Notes under the pieces: model-generated
The model's input: the letters and a program-made list of their open reading frames with translations, nothing else
What the model was told of the DNA's origin: nothing
Databases searched by the model: none
NCBI GenBank assembly: GCA_038246545.1
Contig: JBBRVW010000001.1
Location: 173,112 to 237,111 of the forward strand
Direction of reading: 5' to 3'
Length of the DNA stretch: 64,000 bases
Source of the DNA: JBBRVW01 sp038246545
GTDB taxonomy: Bacteria > Actinomycetota > Actinomycetes > JACCUZ01
Translations under genes and position numbers: made by a program
Shown here: positions 59,047 through 64,000 of the stretch, piece by piece
Layout: the number at the start of each line of letters is the position of its first letter
Position numbering within the stretch: position 1 is the first letter of the stretch

Positions 59047-59850
59047 TCAGAGCGTATTGCGCAGACCCGCCAGCGTCGCGGCCCGGTCCAGGACCTGGTC
59101 GATCATCGGCTCGGTCAGCCGGCCGGTGAAGGTGTTCTGCTGGCTGGGGTGGAAGGACCCCAGCAGCGTCAGGTCACCGACCACCACCTCGGCGGCGTGG
59201 CCGAACCGCGGCCGGGGGCGGGGCACCTCGCGCCCGAGCCGGGCCAGCGTTCCGAGGGCCGCCTGCCACGCGAAACCGCCCAGGGCGACCACGACGCGCA
59301 GCCCTGGCAGCCGCGCGACCTCCGCGTCCATCCAGGGCGCGCAGGTGTCCCGCTCGCCCGGCGTGGGAGCGTTGGCCGGCGGTGCGCAGCGGACGGCGGC
59401 GAGCATCCGGGTGCCGATCAGGCGCTGGCCGTCGCCGGCGTGGGTGCTGGTGGCCTGGGCCGCAAGACCGGCCCGGTGCAGGGCGGCGAACAGCCAGTCG
59501 CCGCTTCGGTCGCCGGTGAAGATCCGGCCGGTACGGTTGCCGCCGTGCGCGGCCGGGGCCAAGCCCACGACGAGAACGGCGGCGTCCTCCGGTCCCCAGC
59601 CGGCGATGGGGCGGCCCCAGTACTGCTCGCCTGCGTAGGACGCGCGCCGCTCGACGGCGACCCGCTCCCGCCACTCGACCAGCCGTGGGCAGGCCCGGCA
59701 GACCGAGACTGCGGCCTCGAGGGCCTCCAGCGAGGGGGCGGCGGCCAGGCGGCGCACGTCGTCGGCCGAGCCGGCGACCGGCGTGGCCACGTCGGCCGGG
59801 TCGTCCGGCCAGCCGGTGCCCGGCGGGACGGGGCCGCGGCGCGCACTCAG
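59047..59850 (-). CDS. type-5 (UdgB-like) uracil-DNA glycosylase, probable CTG start
   Basis: 267 aa if it starts at CTG 59850, inside a CTGA overlap with the dienelactone hydrolase stop. The first canonical start, GTG 59790, would remove the PVPPGTGWPDDPA stretch, which looks conserved in the family as I recall it. An Fe-S cluster is expected: VSVCRACPRLVEWRERVA supplies Cys early, with further Cys in AAVRCAPPANAP and RDTCAPW. The active-site motif 1 is VVGLAPAAHGGNRTGRIFTGD, and motif 2 is SFHPSQQNTFTGRLT near the end. Removes uracil and other deaminated bases from DNA in GC-rich organisms. Coupled to the hydrolase gene. Confidence 0.9.
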   Translation of the reverse strand: MSARRGPVPPGTGWPDDPADVATPVAGSADDVRRLAAAPSLEALEAAVSVCRACPRLVEWRERVAVERRASYAGEQYWGRPIAGWGPEDAAVLVVGLAPAAHGGNRTGRIFTGDRSGDWLFAALHRAGLAAQATSTHAGDGQRLIGTRMLAAVRCAPPANAPTPGERDTCAPWMDAEVARLPGLRVVVALGGFAWQAALGTLARLGREVPRPRPRFGHAAEVVVGDLTLLGSFHPSQQNTFTGRLTEPMIDQVLDRAATLAGLRNTL

Positions 59851-60530
59851 AGGCGGCTGCGGAGCAGGTCGATGGTGCGGCGCCAGGCCGCGTCGGAGTG
59901 CTCCTTGTCGTGGACCTCGGGGCGGCTGTCGTTGAAGAATGCGTGTGAGGAGCCGGGGTAGTCGTAGACCTCGACGTCGCCGCCGGCCTTCTCGATGCCG
60001 CGCACGGCCGCCTGCACACCGTCGGCCTTGGAGGTGCCGTCCGCCTCGGAGGCGTGGATCATCGCGCTCTTGTTCGCGTAGTTGCCCCACGTCGGCGACA
60101 TCGTGTCCCAGGGCAGTGCCGGGTAGAAGCCGACGGCGACCTTGACCTCCTCGTCGAGCGCGCCGCTCCACAGCGCTAGCGAGCCGCCCATGCAGAAGCC
60201 GACAGCGCCGATGCCGTGGCCGTCGACCTCGTCGCGACCGGCGAGGTAGTGCGCGGCGCCCTGGATGTCCTTGGCGGCGCGGTCCATCTCCATCGACATG
60301 AGCAGCCGCTGGGCGTCGTCGGGCTCGTCGGTCTGCTCGCCGTGGAAGAAATCCGGCGCGAGGGCGACGAAGCCCGCCTCGGCGAAGCGGTCGCTCACGT
60401 CCTTGATGTGCTCGACGAGGCCCCACCACTCCTGGACCACCACCACTCCCGGCCCCGAGCCGGAGTCGGGGATCGCGAGGTAGGCCTCGCAGCTGTCGCC
60501 GTTGCTGGGGAAGCTGACCATCTCGCCCAC
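59847..60530 (-). CDS. dienelactone hydrolase family protein
   Basis: 227 aa from GTG 60530, with AAAGAGG 8-9 bases upstream; ATG 60521 is the alternative. A compact alpha/beta hydrolase: VVVVQEWWGLVEHIKDVSDR (oxyanion region), nucleophile Cys in GAVGFCMGGSLAL near residue 114, Asp in YDYPGSSHAFFND-type context and His in SSHAFFND near residue 198. The C-H-D triad and 227-aa length are those of carboxymethylenebutenolidase, although substrates of bacterial homologues vary widely. Upstream of the uracil-DNA glycosylase gene and overlapping it by four bases. Confidence 0.92.
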   Translation of the reverse strand: MGEMVSFPSNGDSCEAYLAIPDSGSGPGVVVVQEWWGLVEHIKDVSDRFAEAGFVALAPDFFHGEQTDEPDDAQRLLMSMEMDRAAKDIQGAAHYLAGRDEVDGHGIGAVGFCMGGSLALWSGALDEEVKVAVGFYPALPWDTMSPTWGNYANKSAMIHASEADGTSKADGVQAAVRGIEKAGGDVEVYDYPGSSHAFFNDSRPEVHDKEHSDAAWRRTIDLLRSRL

Positions 60531-60714
60531 GGGCGGGACCTCTTTCGCGCTCGGCGTGCGGCGCCGCGGTGACGCCAGGGTGCTGGCGCTGGTGACCTTT
60601 CCACTCCGGGGGCGCCGTACGCCAGGGTCAGGTCACCGATTTTCCGCCGGTCTGGTGTCGCGGCGGCCGGAAACCGGTCGCGGCGAGGCCGGCCCGCCCC
60701 TAGGGTCGTCGGCC

Positions 60715-61680
60715 ATGACCAGGCCGGTCCTTCGCCCGTTCGACGCTGCCGACGTCCCCGCCGCGGGCCGGCTCCTGGCCGAGCGGCACGCCGCGCACCG
60801 ACGGGCCGAGCCGCTGCTGTCGAGGTCGTACGAGGACCCGGAGAGAGCCGTCACCGAGGTGCGCGCCGCGCTGGACGCCGGCGCCACCGGCGCAGTCGCC
60901 GTCTCGGGCGACGAGGTCGTGGGCTACCTGCTCGGTCAGCACAAGCCGTCGACGTCGTGGGGCGCCAACCGCTGGGTCGAGGCAGCGGGGCACGCGGTCC
61001 GGGACGCCGAGGTGGCTCGCGACCTCTACGCCCTCGCGGCCACCGCCTGGGTCGCCGGGGGGCACGACGTGCACTACGCGATGATCCCGGCGTACGACGA
61101 GGCGCTGGTCGACGCATGGTTCCGGCTCGGCTTCGGCCAGCAGCACGTGCACGCGATCCGCGATTTGCCCACCGCGCCGGCGACCGCTCCCCCGGGCCTC
61201 GAGGTCCGGGCAGCCGAGCGGAGCGACATCCCGGTGCTCGGGCAGCTCGACCTCGTGCTGCCCGAGCACCAGGGGCTGGCGCCGACGTTCTCCTCCGGCG
61301 GGCTGCCGACCCTGGAGGAGGCGATCGCCGACTGGGAGGAGTCGTTCGATGACGAGGGCTTCGCCTATCTGGTCGCCGAGCACGACGGGCGGGTGGTCGG
61401 GGCCGCAGTCGGCTGCCCGCTGGAGAAGTCGTCGATGTACGAGCCGGTGACCCGGCCGGACCGCGCCGGCTTCCTCGGGTTCGCCGCCGTGCTGCCGGAG
61501 GCCCGCGGGCTCGGCGCGGGCCGCGCGCTCGGCGAGGCGGTGCACGACTGGGCCGCGGCCGAGGGGTTCACCAGCCTGGTGACGGACTGGCGGGCCACCA
61601 ACCTGCTGTCGTCGCGCACCTGGCCCCGGCTCGGTTACCGGCCCACCTTCCTGCGGCTGCACCGCCGGCTGGGCTTCTGA
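60715..61680 (+). CDS. tandem GNAT-domain acetyltransferase
   Basis: 321 aa from ATG 60715, with TAGGGT 8 nt upstream. Two GNAT-like halves. The first (about 1-155) starts LRPFDAADVPAAGRLLAERH and has a degenerate acetyl-CoA loop. The second (about 160-321) has LEVRAAERSDIPVLGQLDLV, FLGFAAVLPEARGLGAGRALGEAV (intact loop) and DWRATNLLSSRTWPRLGYRP. So only the C-terminal half is likely catalytic, as in mycothiol synthase-type tandem GNATs; the sequence is not close to MshD, however. Substrate unknown. Confidence 0.88.
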   Translation: MTRPVLRPFDAADVPAAGRLLAERHAAHRRAEPLLSRSYEDPERAVTEVRAALDAGATGAVAVSGDEVVGYLLGQHKPSTSWGANRWVEAAGHAVRDAEVARDLYALAATAWVAGGHDVHYAMIPAYDEALVDAWFRLGFGQQHVHAIRDLPTAPATAPPGLEVRAAERSDIPVLGQLDLVLPEHQGLAPTFSSGGLPTLEEAIADWEESFDDEGFAYLVAEHDGRVVGAAVGCPLEKSSMYEPVTRPDRAGFLGFAAVLPEARGLGAGRALGEAVHDWAAAEGFTSLVTDWRATNLLSSRTWPRLGYRPTFLRLHRRLGF

Positions 61681-61683
61681 GGC

Positions 61684-61965
61684 TCAGAGGCCCCCCGCGT
61701 CCACGACCTCGACGGTGCGGGCGGTGGGCGCGATCATCACCGCCCGGGCCGGCCCACAGCCCGCGGAGCCGCTCGTGCATGTCGGTGGCCTCCGCAGCCG
61801 TGTCGAACTCGAGGTCGATGAGGACATACCGGGGGTCGTCCACCGGGCGCAAGACCCGGTAGCCGCGTACGCCCGACCCGATCCGGTCCAGAGGGTCGGC
61901 GTCGAAGGCCGCCCGCCACCGGTCGCAGTCGGGCACACCTGGTGCTCGATGCGCAGGACATGCAC
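61684..61965 (-). pseudogene. small conserved protein with two compensating frameshifts
   Basis: GTG 61965 has a perfect AGGAGG upstream. The first codons give HVLRIEHQV; family members that I recall continue with PDxDRWxxAFDxDP. Here that continuation (PDCDRWRAAFDADPLDRIGSG, in part) and YRVLRPVDDPRYVLIDLEFD are in another frame from about 61943 down to 61755. The end, RAVMIAPTARTVEVVDAGGL, returns to the first frame. A duplicated TG (GTGTGCCC) and one extra base near 61750 explain it; together they add three bases. The start frame happens to stay open to 61684, so a 93-aa protein with a scrambled middle could still be made. Probably a pseudogene or sequence error. Confidence 0.7.
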
Positions 61966-62033
61966 TGCTGCCTCCTGAGGTAGTGGGCGGGACGGTGCGA
62001 TGCTCGGCACCCACGATGACCTAGGTTCTCTGG

Positions 62034-62987
62034 ATGGTCGAGACCGCGCTGCCCGTCGCCGTCTCGGAACCGGAGCGGCAGCCCAGACCGGTCCGCGGCT
62101 ACGTCTACCTGGTGGTCGCCGCCGCGCTGTTCGCCCTCAACGGCACGGTGTCGAAGGTGATCCTGGCAAGCGGGCTCACTGCCATGCGGCTCACCGAGCT
62201 GCGCTGCGCCGGCGCGGCGGTCGGCCTCGGGCTCGTGCTGCTCGTGGTGGCCCCGGCCCGCATCAGGGTCGCGCGGAAGGAGCTTCCCCTGCTCGCGGCG
62301 TACGGCGTCGCCGGGGTGGCCCTGACGCAGTACTTCTACTTCGTGGCGATCGCCCGGATGCCGGTGAGCATCGCGCTGCTGCTGGAGTACACCGCCGTGC
62401 TCATGGTTGCGCTCTGGGCCAGGTTCGTCATGCACGCCCGGGTCCGCAACCGGGTCTGGGCGGCGCTGGCCCTGTCCCTCACCGGCCTCGCCCTGGTCGC
62501 GGAGGTGTGGACCGGCGGCGGGCTGGACGGGCTCGGCGTCGCGGCGGCACTGGCCGCCGCGGTCGCACTGGCGGTCTACTACCTCCTCGGCGAGCACAGC
62601 ACCGGGCACCGTGACCCGCTGTCGACCACGTTCTGGGCGTTCGTCTTCGCCACCGTCCTGTGGTCGGTCGTCCAGCCGTGGTGGAGCTTCCCGTTCGACT
62701 CCACCCGCGGCAGCGCACCGCTGCTCGGCAACCTCGACGGTCACACGCTGCCGCTGTGGGTGCTCATGACCTCGATGGTGGTGCTCGGCACGATCGTGCC
62801 GTTCGTCCTCGTGCTCTCCGGGCTGCACCACCTGCCCGCGACCCGGGTCGGGATGGTCGGGATGCTCGAGCCGGTGCTCGCCGGCGTCATCGCGTGGGCG
62901 TGGCTGGCCGAGGCACTCAGCGCGATACAGCTCACCGGCGCCGTCGTCGTGCTCGTCGGCATCGTGCTCGCGCAGACAGCGCGCTGA
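62034..62987 (+). CDS. EamA-family (DMT) transporter
   Basis: 317 aa from ATG 62034, with TAGGTT exactly 6 nt upstream (leaderless). Ten TM helices in two EamA repeats: YVYLVVAAALFALNGTVSKVIL and LTQYFYFVAIARMPVSIALLLEY in the first, and GLGVAAALAAAVALAVYYLLGEHS plus TIVPFVLVLSGLHHLPATRVG in the second. These move small metabolites or amino acids, usually outwards. Substrate unknown. Converges on the GNAT gene at 63007. Confidence 0.92.
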   Translation: MVETALPVAVSEPERQPRPVRGYVYLVVAAALFALNGTVSKVILASGLTAMRLTELRCAGAAVGLGLVLLVVAPARIRVARKELPLLAAYGVAGVALTQYFYFVAIARMPVSIALLLEYTAVLMVALWARFVMHARVRNRVWAALALSLTGLALVAEVWTGGGLDGLGVAAALAAAVALAVYYLLGEHSTGHRDPLSTTFWAFVFATVLWSVVQPWWSFPFDSTRGSAPLLGNLDGHTLPLWVLMTSMVVLGTIVPFVLVLSGLHHLPATRVGMVGMLEPVLAGVIAWAWLAEALSAIQLTGAVVVLVGIVLAQTAR

Positions 62988-63006
62988 CATCCGGTCTGAG
63001 GCGTCG

Positions 63007-63663
63007 TCAGTCCGGCAGGTCGAACAGCGGCAGCGCGGCGTCGAGCCCGTCGACCACGACGTCCGGCGCACCGCCCGACGCCAGCCAGTCGGCCCGGGTC
63101 ATCCGCAGGTGGACCAGGGTGTCGACACCGCGGTCCTCGCCCTCGCGGGCCAGCAGCGACTCGCCGTTCGGCCGGTAGCCCAGCGCCCGGGAGACTCCGA
63201 GCGACGCCTCGTTGTCGTGCCACGCGGACGTGATCGCGGCCCGGGCACCGAGGTGGTCGAACGCGAGGGCGAGCACCGCTCGTCGCATCGCCTTGCCCAC
63301 GCCCGTCCCCCGGGCCGAGGTGCTGAGCCAGGATGACGTGTCGACCGTGCGCAGGGTCCGGTAGTCCGGCCCCTCGAGCCCTTGCAGGCCGAGAAGCTCA
63401 CCGTGGCGACGCACCAGGAAGTAGATCTCCCAGTCGTCCGGCGACCAACTGCCCATCGACCTCCAGTACTCCTGGTGCACGACCGTGCCGCGCCAGGTCC
63501 GCTCGTCGAACCGGGAGTAACGGGTTGCCGTCGGGTTCAGCTCGAGGTCGTCGGGCAGAACCCGGGCGGCCTCGTCGAGGTCTGCCTCGGTCATCGCCGT
63601 GAGCACGACATCACCGGTCGTCAAGCACAGCCTGTGCAACGGCCACCACCTGGACCCGCTCAT
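63007..63663 (-). CDS. GNAT family N-acetyltransferase
   Basis: 218 aa from ATG 63663, overlapping the stop of the Ppx/GppA gene as ATGA. LTTGDVVLTAMTEADLDEAARV opens the fold. The acetyl-CoA loop lies in STSARGTGVGKAMRRAVLAL near residue 117, and HDNEASLGVSRALGYRPNGE gives the closing segment. The RimJ-like layout suggests an amine or protein N-terminus as target; unknown. The ATGA overlap indicates translational coupling to the phosphatase gene upstream. Confidence 0.88.
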   Translation of the reverse strand: MSGSRWWPLHRLCLTTGDVVLTAMTEADLDEAARVLPDDLELNPTATRYSRFDERTWRGTVVHQEYWRSMGSWSPDDWEIYFLVRRHGELLGLQGLEGPDYRTLRTVDTSSWLSTSARGTGVGKAMRRAVLALAFDHLGARAAITSAWHDNEASLGVSRALGYRPNGESLLAREGEDRGVDTLVHLRMTRADWLASGGAPDVVVDGLDAALPLFDLPD

Positions 63664-64000
63664 CGCGCACCGTCGACCAGTGACCACGCGATGCCGTCGA
63701 GGATGTCGTGCTCGGACACGACGACGTCGTCGACCGGCAGGTGCTCCATGAGCACGGCCAGCACCAGCGCACCGGCCCCGATGACGTCGACCCGGCCGGG
63801 GTGCATGAAGGGCAGCGCGGCGCGCTCCTCGCGGGACATGGCCAGGAGCCGGGCGGCGACGCGGTGCACCGCGGCAGCCGGGATCCGCGCGTGGTGGATG
63901 CGGTCGCGGTCATACGCCGGCAGGTCGAGGGCCATGGCCGCGACGGTCGTGACCGAGCCGGCCAGACCGACGAGCGTGCGCGTGTCGCCCAGCGGCACCG
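63660..64000 (-). CDS. partial Ppx/GppA exopolyphosphatase (C-terminal part)
   Basis: Runs off the window at its 5' end; about 113 codons of the C-terminus are present. GLAGSVTTVAAMAL is the second phosphate loop of the ASKHA fold, and LPAYDRDRIHHARI, FMHPGRVDVIGAGALVL and VVSEHDILDGIAWSLV are the standard C-terminal signatures of Ppx/GppA phosphatases in actinobacteria. It hydrolyses inorganic polyphosphate or pppGpp; the catalytic Glu region lies outside the window. The stop overlaps the start of the GNAT gene. Confidence 0.93.
   Translation of the reverse strand, partial: VPLGDTRTLVGLAGSVTTVAAMALDLPAYDRDRIHHARIPAAAVHRVAARLLAMSREERAALPFMHPGRVDVIGAGALVLAVLMEHLPVDDVVVSEHDILDGIAWSLVDGAR

Overview
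The window is about 64 kb of very GC-rich DNA with strong G/C third-position bias. It has frequent GTG starts, NTGA stop/start overlaps and many starts with no Shine-Dalgarno sequence. Mycothiol conjugate amidase (mca), DUF4307, a Rpf/SLT-type secreted transglycosylase, a PIN-PhoH protein and short-chain UppS next to TrhA all point to a high-GC Actinomycete. The overall gene set fits Nocardioidaceae or a close relative; that placement is inferred from gene content and order, not from an alignment. It looks like ordinary chromosome: no phage, IS element, CRISPR array or plasmid gene was seen.

Layout. 1-9.2 kb: the edge of a regulator gene, a lipoprotein, fumC, a secreted SLT-like protein, a frameshifted LLM oxidoreductase-hemerythrin fusion, phoH, uppS, trhA, DUF2277 and a cupin. 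9.2-14.5 kb: a serine beta-lactamase-like hydrolase, a conserved unknown, two GNATs, an FMN-type oxidase and a DUF255 thioredoxin-fold protein. 14.5-20.6 kb: a frameshifted solute-binding protein diverging from two c-di-GMP genes (GGDEF; GGDEF-EAL). 20.6-26.8 kb: mca with a small membrane gene, DUF4307, greA, an ABC-2 exporter plus a SAM-binding protein under a palindromic operator, and ilvA. 26.8-33.5 kb: a FIST protein, a MoxR/VWA pair split by a structured spacer, a 618-bp gene-poor stretch holding a putative small transcription unit, and an MFS transporter. 33.7-41.3 kb: methyltransferase, DUF2203, GNATs, a GlmL/MutL-like ASKHA protein joined to cystathionine gamma-synthase, an alpha/beta hydrolase, an amidinotransferase-fold protein and msrA. 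41.6-45.5 kb: an operon of a 75-aa ADGG-repeat peptide, a JmjC oxygenase and a sucrase-ferredoxin-like protein, then cystathionine beta-synthase. 45.5-54.2 kb: MBL and SGNH hydrolases, a GcvT-like/FAD-oxidase pair, a polar amino acid ABC importer and a thiolase. 54.2-64 kb: small conserved proteins, Bax inhibitor-1, an odd tRNA, a def/ACT/NDH-2 run, a uracil-DNA glycosylase/dienelactone hydrolase pair, transporters and the C-terminal part of a Ppx/GppA phosphatase.

Points of most interest. (i) The ADGG peptide/JmjC/ferredoxin-like operon (41607-44008) looks like a self-contained peptide-modification system and matches nothing I know. (ii) The tRNA at 56581-56655 has a UAA (Leu) anticodon but lacks the long variable arm of tRNA-Leu. 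(iii) Three genes appear to start at CTG inside CTGA stop/start overlaps. (iv) A putative RNA unit near 31.8-32.1 kb carries an 11-codon ORF with a perfect Shine-Dalgarno. (v) At least 16 genes have a TAnnnT hexamer 6-8 nt before the start codon, the signature of leaderless transcripts.

Three genes carry frameshifts (3.7-5.3, 14.8-16.1 and 61.7 kb). These may be real decay or sequencing/assembly errors and should be checked against reads.
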